A stretch of DNA of 64,000 bases from Actinoplanes solisilvae (GTDB lineage Bacteria; Actinomycetota; Actinomycetes; Mycobacteriales; Micromonosporaceae), in NCBI RefSeq assembly GCF_003999975.1, contig NZ_RJAC01000001.1, positions 930,001 to 994,000 on the forward strand. The letters run 5' to 3'. The notes under the pieces were generated by a model. The model was not told where the DNA came from and did no database searches. It saw nothing but the letters and a program-made list of their open reading frames with translations. This document shows positions 42,178 to 51,655 of the stretch, in pieces. A program made the position numbers and the translations under genes. Numbering within the stretch: the stretch's first letter is position 1; every line of letters starts with the position of its first letter.

Positions 42178-44936
42178 CGGTCCCCGCTCCCCGCCGTGCT
42201 CTCTCCCACCAGCGCGAGGAAGGCGTCCTCGAGCCTTCGCCGCGGCACTACCCGGTCGACGTCGACCCCGGCGCGCACCAGCGAGGCGACGACCTCGGAG
42301 CGCGGCGTGCCGTTCATGTCGACGATCAGCCCGGACGGCCCGTCGGGCAGCACCGAGCGCACGCCCAGCTCGCTCAGCACCCGCTCGGCGGCGGGCACGT
42401 CGGACACCTCGAGCTGCACCGACGGGGAATCGCCGACGATGTCCTCGACCGGCCCGGACGCGACGATGCGGCCCTTGTTGACCACGACGGCGTGCGTGCA
42501 GGTCTGCTCCACCTCGGCCAGCAGGTGACTGGAGACCAGCACCGCTCGGCCGTCGGTGGCGTAGCGCTTGAGCACCCGGCGCATCTCGGCGATCTGCGGC
42601 GGATCGAGCCCGTCGGTCGGCTCGTCGAGCACCAGCAGTTCGGGCAGGCCCAGCATGGCCTGCGCGATCGCGAGCCGCTGACGCATGCCGTGGCTGTACT
42701 TCTTCGTACGCCGGTGGATCGAGTCGCCCAGCCCGGCGATCGCGAGCGCCTCGTCGAAGCGCGCGTCCTCCCACGGACGGCCGGTCGCCTTCCAGTACGC
42801 CCGCAGGTTCTCCTCGCCCGTCAGGTGGGGCAGGAAGCCGGGCCCCTCGACCAGCGCGCCGACCCGCGACAGCACCGGGGAGCCGGGCACGAGCCGGTGG
42901 CCGAACACCATGGCCTCGCCCTCGGTCGGCATGGTCAGGCCCATCAGCACCCGCAACGTCGTGGTCTTGCCCGCGCCGTTCGGGCCGAGCAACCCGACGA
43001 CCTGCCCGCGCTCCACGGTGAAGCTGATCTCTTCCACGGCGACGAACCCGTCCGCGTACGCCTTGCGCAGTCCACGCACGACAAGGGGCGTCTCGGCGTA
43101 CTCAGGGTCGGTGGGGGTCTGCTGGCGACGCAGGCCGCGCCGCCGCACGAGCAGCACCACGGCCAGACCCACGACGATCAGCGCGAGCAGGCCGCCCAGC
43201 ACGTAACGCCAGATCGTCTGGGGGTTGGCGATCGGGGTGCCCACCACGGTCGGCAGTTCGAGCGCCGAGGACACCTGCACGGTGTAGGTCGCGGGCTGCA
43301 CCGGGGAGAGGAACGCCTGGTCGGTCGTGGCGACGACGACCCGCACGGTGTGACCCGACTCGATGCGCCGGACGATCGCGGGAAGCCGTACGGTCTGCTC
43401 TCGTGCCTGGTCGATCGAGGCGGGCAGACCGGTGAGCCGCACGGGGGCGACCAGGCCCGCGCTCAGCGTCTCGGCGCCGGACTGGTCGACGTCGTAGAGC
43501 TTGACGAAGAGCGTGGCCTCCCCGGTCGGCGAGGCGGCGCGCAACCGCACGGTCGGCGAACCGACCACGTTGATCGGCGTGCTGACCGCCCCCGTCTCGA
43601 ACGCCGCGAACTGGCCCGGGATGTCGGCGGCGACCCCGGAGAGAAGCTGGCTGAGCCGTCCACCCGTGCCGGGCAGCGACGAGATCGCGCCCGGGTTGCC
43701 GTTCGGCGGGTTCGCGATCGGCTGCGCCGGCCCCTGCAGCTCGAGGCGGGTGCTTCCGGTCCCGTTCAGGCCGGGGTACGTGTCGTCGGAATACCCGTTC
43801 GTCACGAGCCCTCGGTCGGTCGCGCTGAAGCCCGCGACCCGCGAATAGGTGAAGCTGTCGGACGGCGTGCCGCCGTCGCCCTTCACGTAGTGGTCGAGCC
43901 ACTGCAGCGTCAGGAACTTCACCCTGTCTTGATCGGTCTGTGGCCCGGCGCCGCCGTCGTGGCCGCCGGTGAACCAGGCGACCCGCACCGGCGTGCCGGC
44001 CGCGGCGATGCCCCGCGCGTTGGCGTCGCCCTCGCTGAGCGGGAAGAGCGTGTCGACCGCGCCCTGGATCAGCAGCGTCGGCGCCTTGATCTGCCCGAGG
44101 GTCGCGGCCGGGCTCGACCGACGGAGCAGATCGATCGTCGACCGGTCGGGCTGGCCGGTGGTGGCCACGTCGAGGTAGGCCGCGCACACGTCGGCCGCGA
44201 ACCGCCCGCAGGCCGGGTTGCCGGTCGGCACCGGGGGCGGAGCCTCGCCGCCGCCGTCGAGTGAGGCCGGCGCTCCGCCGTTGCCGAAGAAGACGCCCGC
44301 CCAGCCCTTCTTGAAGACGCCGGTCGCGCTCGTGTCGGCCGACTGCGGCAGGAAGACGTTGGTCAGGTCGTTCCAGGTGATCGAGGGGACGATCGCGTCG
44401 ACCCGCTGGTCTTGCCCGGCCAGCATCAGCGCCAGCGCCCCGCCGTAGGACCCGCCGACCACACCCACCCGTGGGTCGCCGGCGGCGTCGGTCTGGATCT
44501 CGGGCCGGGTCGCGAGCCAGTCGAGCAGGCCCTGAGCGTCGCGCACCTCGTAGTCGGGGCTGTCGAGGTGGATCTGGCCGCCGCTGCGCCCGAAGCCCTG
44601 GGCCGTGTAGGTGAGGACCGCGTAGCCGCGCTCGGCCAGCGACTCGGCGTCGTCGCTCACCGACAGTTTCGTGCCCCCGAAGCCGTGCGCGAGGAGCACG
44701 GCGGGCACCTTGCCGTCGCGGTCGCGGTCGCGCGGCAGATAGAGGCGGGTGTCGAGAGCGACGCTCTCGTTGCGCTGGGGCCCGCTCATCACCGTGATCA
44801 TCTGGTCCCGTTGGGTCCAGCCCACGCGGTCGGGCAGCGCCGCCCACACCACCAGCCCGGCGAGAATCACGAGCGTGACGGCGCCGGCGACCAGGCGACC
44901 ACGGGTGGGCCGGCGTAACCGGCTCGACCAAGACAT
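42174..44936 (-). CDS. Extracellular S15-like hydrolase fused to an ABC ATPase
   Basis: A 920-residue fusion. One helix (about 15-34) leads outside. Next is an alpha/beta hydrolase of the X-Pro dipeptidyl-peptidase/CocE type with GGSYGG (Ser163), GAVDTLF (Asp295) and GGHDGG (His326). A beta-rich S15 C-terminal-like domain spans about 390-560, and a second helix (about 576-597) returns to the cytoplasm. A complete ABC ATPase follows: Walker A GPNGAGKTT (651-659), signature YSHGMRQR (747-754), LLVLDEP (767-773), and a tail to 920. Topology is consistent: hydrolase outside, ATPase inside. I infer that the hydrolase processes the exported or sensed compound. Each module is intact, so this is no frameshift artefact. 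Confidence 0.9.
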   Translation of the reverse strand: MSWSSRLRRPTRGRLVAGAVTLVILAGLVVWAALPDRVGWTQRDQMITVMSGPQRNESVALDTRLYLPRDRDRDGKVPAVLLAHGFGGTKLSVSDDAESLAERGYAVLTYTAQGFGRSGGQIHLDSPDYEVRDAQGLLDWLATRPEIQTDAAGDPRVGVVGGSYGGALALMLAGQDQRVDAIVPSITWNDLTNVFLPQSADTSATGVFKKGWAGVFFGNGGAPASLDGGGEAPPPVPTGNPACGRFAADVCAAYLDVATTGQPDRSTIDLLRRSSPAATLGQIKAPTLLIQGAVDTLFPLSEGDANARGIAAAGTPVRVAWFTGGHDGGAGPQTDQDRVKFLTLQWLDHYVKGDGGTPSDSFTYSRVAGFSATDRGLVTNGYSDDTYPGLNGTGSTRLELQGPAQPIANPPNGNPGAISSLPGTGGRLSQLLSGVAADIPGQFAAFETGAVSTPINVVGSPTVRLRAASPTGEATLFVKLYDVDQSGAETLSAGLVAPVRLTGLPASIDQAREQTVRLPAIVRRIESGHTVRVVVATTDQAFLSPVQPATYTVQVSSALELPTVVGTPIANPQTIWRYVLGGLLALIVVGLAVVLLVRRRGLRRQQTPTDPEYAETPLVVRGLRKAYADGFVAVEEISFTVERGQVVGLLGPNGAGKTTTLRVLMGLTMPTEGEAMVFGHRLVPGSPVLSRVGALVEGPGFLPHLTGEENLRAYWKATGRPWEDARFDEALAIAGLGDSIHRRTKKYSHGMRQRLAIAQAMLGLPELLVLDEPTDGLDPPQIAEMRRVLKRYATDGRAVLVSSHLLAEVEQTCTHAVVVNKGRIVASGPVEDIVGDSPSVQLEVSDVPAAERVLSELGVRSVLPDGPSGLIVDMNGTPRSEVVASLVRAGVDVDRVVPRRRLEDAFLALVGESTAGSGDR

Positions 44937-45051
44937 GTATGAACGCTAGCCGGAAGCGTCTGAACGATGCCTGTGAAACCTCTCAGGAGCCGGCGGGCAG
45001 TAGCGTGGACCATTGACGCTTGACAGCACTTACCGACGGGGGCCTTCGCGC

Positions 45052-47253
45052 GTGGATGAGGAACTGACGCTGACCGTGACCCTGCGGCCGGCCGGGCTCG
45101 ACGACCGCCGCGGCATCGTGCGCCTGCACCCCGAGGTGATGACCGCCCTGGCGATCAACCCCGGCGACCCGGTACGCCTCTCCGGCACCCGCACGACAGC
45201 GGCGCTCGCGGCCAAGGCGGCAACCGGGGCGAGCCGCGAGTTCCTCTACGCCGACGACCTCACGCTGGGCAACCTCGGGCTGCGGGACGGCGGCCGGGTC
45301 ACCGTGGCCCGCCAGCCGGCGGTCGCGGCCCGGCGGGTCACGCTGGCCGGCCCGGCCGACGTCGTCGCCCTCGTGTCGCCCGAGTTCCTGCGGCTCGCCC
45401 TGCTCGGCAAGGTGGTCAGCCGGGGCGACAACGTCTCGCTGCGCCCGCAGGACGTGCTGCCCTTCGGTGGTCTGCGCCCGCAGGTCCCCGACATCGGCCA
45501 GAGCCTGCGCAACCGGCTCGGCTATCAATGGACCACCGCGCTACTCACCGTGGCCGAGGTCGCCGAGTCCGACGGTGGCGTGATCACCATGGACACGGTC
45601 GTCGGCTGGCAGGACGGGCCTGTCTCGTCCCCGGTGCCCGGCCCGGTCGCCCGGCCGCAGGAGCCGGCCGCCACCGACCCCGACGTGCCGCCGCCCAGCC
45701 TCGACGACCTGCCCGGTCTGCGCGCCCAGGCGAAAGAGCTGGAAGAGCTGCTCGACCTGGGCTTCAACCACGGCGAGGTGCTGGCCCGCCTGGGCACCAA
45801 GGTCTCGCTCGGCGTGCTCATCTCGGGTCCGGCCGGCTCGGGCAAGTCGGCCCTCGTGCGGGCGGTCGCCGCCCAGGTCGGGGCGCGGGTGCTGGCGGTC
45901 TGGGCGCCCGAGCTGGCCGCGCTCACCAACGACGCGGCGGCCATCCGGCTGCGCGGTCTGGCCCGCGACGCCCGCGGCGACGGTCCGGTGGTGCTGCTCT
46001 TCTCCGACGTCGAGGCGCTGGCCCCGCGCGACGAGCCCGGCCCGCTCTCGACCGTCTTCCACCAGGTGCTCGAAGAGACCGTACGGGCCGGGGTCGCGGT
46101 GATCGCCACGACGAGCCGCCCCGAGTCGGTCGACACGTCTCTGCGCTCGCCCGACCTGCTGGCCGTGCAGCTCGCCGTCCCGCTGCCCGACGCGGCCATG
46201 CGCCGCGAACAGCTCGGCGTGCTCACCCGCGGCATGCCGCTGGCCGAGGACGTACGCCTCGACGAGGTGTCGGGTCGCACGCCGGGATTTGTGGCCGCCG
46301 ACCTGGGCGCCCTGGCCCGCGAGGCCGGGGTGCGGGCCGCGCTGCGGCAGAAGGACGCCGAGAAGCCGACGGTGACGATGGCCGACTTCGAGGCCGCGCT
46401 CGACGTGGTGCGGCCGACGTCAATGGCCGACTCGACGCTCGAGGTGGCCGAGGTGACCCTCGACGACGTGGGCGACATGGCCGAGGTCAAGCAGACGCTG
46501 ACCGAGTCGGTGCTCTGGCCGCTGACCTATCCCGACACGTTCGCCCGGCTCGGTGTCTCGCCGCCGCGCGGGGTGCTGCTCTACGGGCCGCCCGGCTGCG
46601 GGAAGACGTACCTGGTCAAGGCGATCGCCGGCACCGGCAAGGCCAACGTGCTCTCGGTCAAGGGCGCCGAGCTGCTGAGCAAGTGGGTGGGTGACAGCGA
46701 GCGGGCGGTGCGCGAGCTGTTCCGCCGGGCGCGCGAGGCGGCGCCGACGCTGGTCTTCCTCGACGAGGTCGACGCGCTGGCCCCCACCCGGGGGCAGGCC
46801 AACGACGGCGGCACCACCGACCGGGTCGTGGCCGCCCTGCTGACTGAGCTCGACGGGGTCGAAGACCTGCGCAACGTCGTGGTCGTCGGCGCGACGAACC
46901 GGCCCGACCTGATCGACCCGGCCCTGCTGCGGCCCGGCCGGCTCGAACGCCTGGTCTACGTGCCCCCGCCGGACGGCGAGGCGCGCACCGCGATCCTGCA
47001 CGCGTCCGCGAAATCGGTGCCGCTCGACCCGACGGTCGACCTGGGCAAACTCGGCGAGGAGCTGGAGGGTTTCTCGGCTGCCGACTGTGCCGCACTCATC
47101 CGCGAGTCGGCCCTCTCCGCGATGCGCGACTCCCTGGAGGCGACGACGGTCACCGCGGCCAACGTGGCAACCGCCCGCGAACGCGTACGCCCCTCGCTCG
47201 ACCCCGGCCAGGTCGCGTGGCTGGCCTCTTACGCCGAGGCCCACCAGAACTGA
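45052..47253 (+). CDS. cpa: CDC48-like AAA+ ATPase Cpa
   Basis: 733 residues: a CDC48 N-domain (about 1-180) and two AAA+ modules. D1 has Walker A GPAGSGKS (259-266), but its Walker B reads VVLLFSDVEA, lacking the catalytic Glu, and the usual arginine region is replaced by RSPDLLAVQ. D2 is intact: GPPGCGKT (512-519), LVFLDEVD (567-574), GATNRPDLIDPALLRPGRLE. Actinobacterial Cpa is reported to interact with the 20S proteasome and unfold clients. The start is unsure: a TTG at 45013 follows TAGCGT by 6 nt and could be leaderless, while the GTG at 45052 is used here. Confidence 0.88.
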   Translation: MDEELTLTVTLRPAGLDDRRGIVRLHPEVMTALAINPGDPVRLSGTRTTAALAAKAATGASREFLYADDLTLGNLGLRDGGRVTVARQPAVAARRVTLAGPADVVALVSPEFLRLALLGKVVSRGDNVSLRPQDVLPFGGLRPQVPDIGQSLRNRLGYQWTTALLTVAEVAESDGGVITMDTVVGWQDGPVSSPVPGPVARPQEPAATDPDVPPPSLDDLPGLRAQAKELEELLDLGFNHGEVLARLGTKVSLGVLISGPAGSGKSALVRAVAAQVGARVLAVWAPELAALTNDAAAIRLRGLARDARGDGPVVLLFSDVEALAPRDEPGPLSTVFHQVLEETVRAGVAVIATTSRPESVDTSLRSPDLLAVQLAVPLPDAAMRREQLGVLTRGMPLAEDVRLDEVSGRTPGFVAADLGALAREAGVRAALRQKDAEKPTVTMADFEAALDVVRPTSMADSTLEVAEVTLDDVGDMAEVKQTLTESVLWPLTYPDTFARLGVSPPRGVLLYGPPGCGKTYLVKAIAGTGKANVLSVKGAELLSKWVGDSERAVRELFRRAREAAPTLVFLDEVDALAPTRGQANDGGTTDRVVAALLTELDGVEDLRNVVVVGATNRPDLIDPALLRPGRLERLVYVPPPDGEARTAILHASAKSVPLDPTVDLGKLGEELEGFSAADCAALIRESALSAMRDSLEATTVTAANVATARERVRPSLDPGQVAWLASYAEAHQN

Positions 47254-47547
47254 TCAGCGCCGGCGCGTGCGGGCCCTGGTCGACCGCAGGCGGCGCAGGC
47301 GGCCGACCAGCACCGGGTCGTGCTCCAGCGCGGCCGGGTTGTCGAGCAGGGCATTCAGCAGTTGGTAGTAGCGCGTGGACGAAAGCCCGAACGTGTCACG
47401 GACGGCCTGCTCCTTGGACCCGGCGTGTTTCCACCAGCGCCCCTCGAAAGCGAGGATCTCGACCTCGCGCTCCGTCAGCGCGCCGGCCTCGGCCCGGGGC
47501 GCTGGAATGTGCGGTTGCTCTTCGGACGGGTCCGCGGCCGGCTGCAT
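47254..47547 (-). CDS. DUF3263 family protein
   Basis: A 97-residue protein with the DUF3263 pattern LTEREVEILAFEGRWWKHAG then STRYYQLLNALLDNPAAL, probably a small helical, HTH-like protein, ending in a basic tail (RRLRSTRARTRRR). M. tuberculosis Rv0430 is a relative. The ATG at 47547 has GGAG 4 nt upstream; a GTG 27 nt earlier is possible. Its stop abuts the cpa stop with no gap, tail to tail. Confidence 0.85.
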   Translation of the reverse strand: MQPAADPSEEQPHIPAPRAEAGALTEREVEILAFEGRWWKHAGSKEQAVRDTFGLSSTRYYQLLNALLDNPAALEHDPVLVGRLRRLRSTRARTRRR

Positions 47548-47644
47548 GACACTCCAAAAGAGATCCAGACGCACAGGTGTACGAATCGGGGACCGTCAGC
47601 ATAAGCGCCGGCGACCCCCGACCGCACTCCGCGCCGACGTTACC

Positions 47645-48655
47645 TCACGTAATGTCTCGGCTACGCATTGCCCACATCGAAGCCCCCACGACGAGCACGA
47701 AGATGCCCGCCAGCAGACCGCCCGCCATCGGCCAGGTCAGCGTCAGCGAGTCGGGCTGGCAGCCGCCCGCCGACGTGAAGTCGCACGAGTTGTAGTCCTC
47801 GAGCGTGATCTCCTTGTCCATCCAGGCGATCAGCCAGACCGGGATCAGGAAGACCCCGCCGAACTTCACCTTGGCCAGCTCCAGCACGGCGCCCAGTCCG
47901 AACTGGAGCACGATGATCACGCCGACCGTCACGCCCAGCGCCATCGCGGTGTGCCGGCCCAGCGAGGCGAGCGCGAACCCGACCGCCCCGGCCACCACCA
48001 CCAACGCCAGGCCGCGCAGCTCCATCAACGCGATCGACTGCCAGGCGCCCGAGGTCATGCCGACCGTGGTGCCCCGAGCTTCGGCGATGCCGTAGAACAC
48101 GGCCGTCCAGATCGCCGAGAGCACCACGGTCAGGGCGGCGAAGAAGACCAGGAGCGCGGCCAGTTTGCTGCTCAGCACCAACAGCCGCCGCGGCCGCCAG
48201 AGCAGCAGGTTCATCATGCCGCCGCTGCTCCACTCGGCGCCCACGAAGGACGCGCCCACGATGAACGCCACCAACCCGAGCAGCACGGCCAGGGTCGTCG
48301 CCATGTCGGGGAACTGCTCCAGGAAGGAGAAGGTGGGCGGCATGAACCACTGCGCCTGGAAATCGTCGGGCGCCGGTTCGACCATGCCCTCGCAGTTCGG
48401 CGGCCACGAGCCGGCCTGCGGCGTCCCCTGGGCCGCCTGGCAGGTGGCCCGATCACGCTGGAACTGGTCGACCGCGCGCTGATATTCCTGCTGGGCCTGG
48501 GCCCGCGCCGAGGCGACCTGGTCGGGGCCGACCTTCTGGTTCGAGAAGAACACGCTGACCGCGATGGCCGCCAGCACCAGCACCGTGCCGAGCAGGAAGA
48601 GCCGGGTGAAGCGGCGCTTGGTCAGCCGCTTGGTCTCCGCGCTGTAGAGGCTCAC
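47645..48655 (-). CDS. ABC-2 type permease
   Basis: 336 residues. A short basic N-terminus, helix 1, an extracytoplasmic region of about 80 residues (Gln/Arg-rich, with two cysteines), then five further helices (TLAVLLGLVAFIVGASFVGA, VVLSAIWTAVFYGIAEA). EWSSGGMMNLLLWRPRRLLV is the ABC-2 coupling motif. The GTG at 48655 overlaps the ATPase stop (GTGA). An exporter of unknown substrate, independent of the pair at 41-45 kb. Confidence 0.85.
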   Translation of the reverse strand: MSLYSAETKRLTKRRFTRLFLLGTVLVLAAIAVSVFFSNQKVGPDQVASARAQAQQEYQRAVDQFQRDRATCQAAQGTPQAGSWPPNCEGMVEPAPDDFQAQWFMPPTFSFLEQFPDMATTLAVLLGLVAFIVGASFVGAEWSSGGMMNLLLWRPRRLLVLSSKLAALLVFFAALTVVLSAIWTAVFYGIAEARGTTVGMTSGAWQSIALMELRGLALVVVAGAVGFALASLGRHTAMALGVTVGVIIVLQFGLGAVLELAKVKFGGVFLIPVWLIAWMDKEITLEDYNSCDFTSAGGCQPDSLTLTWPMAGGLLAGIFVLVVGASMWAMRSRDIT

Positions 48656-49638
48656 TGTCCCCACCCTCCGACCGCGGTCGCCCCGGCCGACTCGTCGACC
48701 TGGCGGTTCTGCCCCTCGACCGGCGCCGTGCCGGTGAGCTGCAGGAAGACGCTCTCCAGGTCGGCCGCGACCGGGCTCAGCTCGCTGACGTAGATCTCCC
48801 GCTCGGCCAGGATCCGGGTGATCTGGGCCGGGTTGCCGGCGTTGCCGACGGTGAAGTGGTCGTGGTCGACGGTCACCTGGGCGCCGTTGGCCCGCAGCAG
48901 CTCGACCGCCGTGCGCAGGTCGACCCCGGGCTCGAGGCGCACCTTCACCGACGCCGAGGTGTGGCTGGCCAGCACGTCGGCCACCGAGCCCGCGGCGACC
49001 CGCCGGCCGGCCGAGATGATCGTGACCGAGTCGCAGATGAGCTGGATCTCGCCGAGGATGTGGCTGGAGAGCACGACCGTCATGCCCGACTCGGCCAGCG
49101 TGCGCATCAGGGTGCGCATCTCGCGGATGCCGCCCGGGTCGAGTCCGTTGGCCGGTTCGTCCAGGATGAGCAGCCTGGGCTCCTTGAGCAGGGCGGAGGC
49201 GACCGCGAGCCGCTGTTTCATGCCCAGCGAATAGGTCTTGACCCGGTCCTTGGCCCGGTCGCGCAGCCCGACCAGCTCGAGGACGGCGACGACGCGCTCC
49301 TTGCGTACGCCCCCGGCCTCGGCGAGCAGCGAGAGCGTGTCCTGAGCGCTGAAGTTGGCGAAGAACTGCGGGCTCTCCACGATCGCGCCGACCTGCCCGG
49401 CCACCTCGGCCAGGTTCTCGGGAACCTCGCGCCCGAGGATCGCCATGCGACCGCCGTTGGGCCTGATCAGCCCGAGCAGCGTACGCAGTGTGGTCGTCTT
49501 GCCCGAGCCGTTGGGCCCGAGGAAGCCGTGCACCTGACCCGCCTCGACGGTCATGTCGAACCCGTCGAGCGCCCTTCGCGTCCCTTTGCGGCTGCGGTAG
49601 GTCTTCTGCAGCCCCGCTATCTCCAATACGGCAGTCAC
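48652..49638 (-). CDS. ABC transporter ATP-binding protein
   Basis: 328 residues from the GTG at 49638. Walker A GPNGSGKTTT is near 42-51, followed by a signature YSLGMKQRLAVASAL and Walker B RLLILDEPANGLDP. The C-terminal DUF4162-like domain is typical of drug or antibiotic self-resistance exporters (DrrA/CcmA group). It drives the adjacent ABC-2 permease. The gene could begin 9 codons earlier, but those lie in an otherwise promoter-like stretch. Confidence 0.92.
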   Translation of the reverse strand: MTAVLEIAGLQKTYRSRKGTRRALDGFDMTVEAGQVHGFLGPNGSGKTTTLRTLLGLIRPNGGRMAILGREVPENLAEVAGQVGAIVESPQFFANFSAQDTLSLLAEAGGVRKERVVAVLELVGLRDRAKDRVKTYSLGMKQRLAVASALLKEPRLLILDEPANGLDPGGIREMRTLMRTLAESGMTVVLSSHILGEIQLICDSVTIISAGRRVAAGSVADVLASHTSASVKVRLEPGVDLRTAVELLRANGAQVTVDHDHFTVGNAGNPAQITRILAEREIYVSELSPVAADLESVFLQLTGTAPVEGQNRQVDESAGATAVGGWGQ

Positions 49639-49689
49639 GCGGGCGACTCTAGACAAACTCGTCAATATGCGCTGCTACAAAGCCTGCGT

Positions 49690-50475
49690 TCAGGCCGTGA
49701 TGACGTGAACTCCAGCCTCGCGGAAGCGCGCGACCACGTCGGCCGGTGCGCCCGAGTCGGTCACCAGCGTCTCGATCTTGGTGATCGGGCAGATCCGGGC
49801 GAACGCGTGCCCGCCCAGCTTCGACGAGTCGGCGATCACCACGACCCGCTTGGCCCGGGCGACCATGAGGCTGTTCATCGCGGCCTCACCCTCGTGGTGC
49901 GAGGCCGCGCCCAGCTCGACGTCGACCGCGTCCACGCCGAGCAGCACGATGTCGAGCGTGACCTCTTTGAGCAGCGCGCCGCCCAGCGGCCCGACCACCT
50001 CGAAGGACTGCGGCCGCACGACCCCGCCGGCCACCACGATCTTCATGCGCGAGCGCACCAGCAGCTCGTTCGCGATGTTCAGGGCATTCGTGACGACGGT
50101 GAGCTGCGAGCCCTCCCCACCGGCGTTCAGATCAGGGCGTACGGCCAACGCGCGCGCGACCTCGGTGACGGTGGTCCCGCCGTTGAGACCGACGACCGTG
50201 CCCGGGGTGACCAGTCCGGCCGCGGCCTCGCCGATGCGCTGCTTCTCGGCCGAGTGCTTGGCGCTCTTGTAGCGCAGCGGCAGGTCGTACGAGACGCCGT
50301 TGGCGACCGCGCCGCCCCGCGTCCTCGTGATCATCTGCTGCTGGGCGAGCTGGTCGAAGTCGCGGCGGATGGTGGCCTGCGAGACGTCGAGGCGCTCGGC
50401 CGCGTCCTCGACGCTGACCCGCCCGCTCTCGGCGAGTAACTCGAGCAGGGCATTCCACCGCGCGTACCGGTCCAC
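49690..50475 (-). CDS. DeoR-family sugar-responsive repressor
   Basis: 261 residues. An N-terminal HTH (RYARWNALLELLAESGRVSV, then SQATIRRDFDQLAQQ) is followed by a DeoR C-terminal sensor with GLNGGTTVTEVARAL and a later VVVIADSSKLGG. This fold usually binds a sugar phosphate. The GTG at 50475 has GGGGAG 5 nt upstream. It is divergent from the amino-sugar genes at 50668-53673, so it probably controls them in response to GlcNAc-6-P or GlcN-6-P (inference). Confidence 0.9.
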   Translation of the reverse strand: MDRYARWNALLELLAESGRVSVEDAAERLDVSQATIRRDFDQLAQQQMITRTRGGAVANGVSYDLPLRYKSAKHSAEKQRIGEAAAGLVTPGTVVGLNGGTTVTEVARALAVRPDLNAGGEGSQLTVVTNALNIANELLVRSRMKIVVAGGVVRPQSFEVVGPLGGALLKEVTLDIVLLGVDAVDVELGAASHHEGEAAMNSLMVARAKRVVVIADSSKLGGHAFARICPITKIETLVTDSGAPADVVARFREAGVHVITA

Positions 50476-50550
50476 CCAGACTCCCCGCTGCACGTTCCGT
50501 GATAAGAGTGTGCACATTAGTGCGCGAAAGCCCGGGAAGCAAAGCTCTCC

Positions 50551-50601
50551 TCTGCGCGGAGCGGCGACGATGGTTGCGCCCGCGCCCGGCTTCCGCGCAG
50601 A
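50551..50601. promoter_or_regulatory. 10-bp inverted repeat in the DeoR/SIS divergent region
   Basis: TCTGCGCGGA (50551-50560) and TCCGCGCAGA (50592-50601) are exact inverted repeats 31 bp apart (41 bp centre to centre, about four helical turns). They lie between the divergent DeoR and SIS genes, ending 66 bp before the SIS start. They are candidate DeoR operators suited to tetramer looping, or a leader hairpin. Confidence 0.45.
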
Positions 50602-50667
50602 ATGACGCTCGAAATTGCCAGGAACCGAGCGCTTATGCGCATGCGTCCCGACGGTGAAGGGTGGCCC

Positions 50668-51591
50668 ATGACGTACGTCAAGGCAGAGATCGCCAGCCAG
50701 CCGGAGTGCTGGCGCATGGCCGCGAAGCTGGCCGACGCCCCGGGTCTGCCCGTCGCGGGCGAGCGCGTGGCCGTCGTCGGCTGCGGCACCTCGTGGTTCA
50801 TGGCCAAGGCCTACGCCGCGCTGCGTGAGCGGGCCGGGCAGGGCGAGACCGACGCGTTCCAAGCCTCCGAGTTCCCGCGCCGCCGCCGCTACGACCGGGT
50901 CGTCGCGATCACCCGTTCCGGCACCACCACCGAGGTTCTCGACCTGCTCAACGACCTCGCCGGCGGCACGCCGACCACCGTGCTGACCGCCGATCCGGCC
51001 AAGCCGGCCGCGCGGATCGCCGACGAGGCCGTCGTGCTCGACTTCGCCGACGAGCAGTCGGTCGTGCAGACCCGGTTCGCCACCAGCGCCCTCGCCCTGC
51101 TGCGGGCCCACCTGGGCGAGGACATCGAGTCGATCGCGGCCGACGGCGAGGTGGCCGTGCGGCTGCCGCTGCCGGTGCACCCCGCGCTGGCCGAGCAGAT
51201 CACCTTCCTGGGCCGCGGCTGGACCGTCGGGCTGGCCGAGGAGGCCGCGCTGAAGTGCCGCGAGGCCGCCATGTACTGGGCCGAGGCCTACCCGGCGATG
51301 GACTACCGGCACGGACCGATCGCGATCGCCGGCCCGCGCCGCGCGGTCTGGGCCTTCGGCGACGTGCCGACCGGCCTGGCCGACGAGGTCGAGGCCACCG
51401 GCGCCGCCTTCGTGCACAGCCGCCACCACGGGGGCTACGCCGCGCTCGGCAGCTGGTGCGGCGGCCGCGCCCCGCTCGACCCGATGGCCGACCTGGTCGT
51501 GGCCCAGCGCGTCGCCGTTCTGCTCGCGACCAGCCAGGGCCTCGACCCCGACCACCCCCGCAACCTCACCCGCGCAGTCGTCCTGGCATGA
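50668..51591 (+). CDS. SIS-domain sugar isomerase/deaminase (GlmS-isomerase-like)
   Basis: 307 residues with two SIS domains and no glutaminase domain. The first has VAVVGCGTSWFMAKAYAALR and VVAITRSGTTTEVLDLL; the second EEAALKCREAAMYWAEAY and DYRHGPIAI, the GlmS-type active-site helix. It probably deaminates and isomerises GlcN-6-P to Fru-6-P in place of NagB. The ATG at 50668 follows GAAGGGTGG; an earlier frame from 50602 includes promoter sequence. Confidence 0.85.
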   Translation: MTYVKAEIASQPECWRMAAKLADAPGLPVAGERVAVVGCGTSWFMAKAYAALRERAGQGETDAFQASEFPRRRRYDRVVAITRSGTTTEVLDLLNDLAGGTPTTVLTADPAKPAARIADEAVVLDFADEQSVVQTRFATSALALLRAHLGEDIESIAADGEVAVRLPLPVHPALAEQITFLGRGWTVGLAEEAALKCREAAMYWAEAYPAMDYRHGPIAIAGPRRAVWAFGDVPTGLADEVEATGAAFVHSRHHGGYAALGSWCGGRAPLDPMADLVVAQRVAVLLATSQGLDPDHPRNLTRAVVLA

Positions 51592-51655
51592 CCGACTGCA
51601 CCGCAGTGAGCGAAGCGGTCGTAGGGCCAGGAAGGTATGCCGCGGGCGGCTCAGC

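Noticed and set aside
42492..44264. A 590-codon plus-strand frame opposite the hydrolase-ABC fusion
   Set aside because: Antisense shadow; the minus-strand product has intact catalytic and ATPase motifs.
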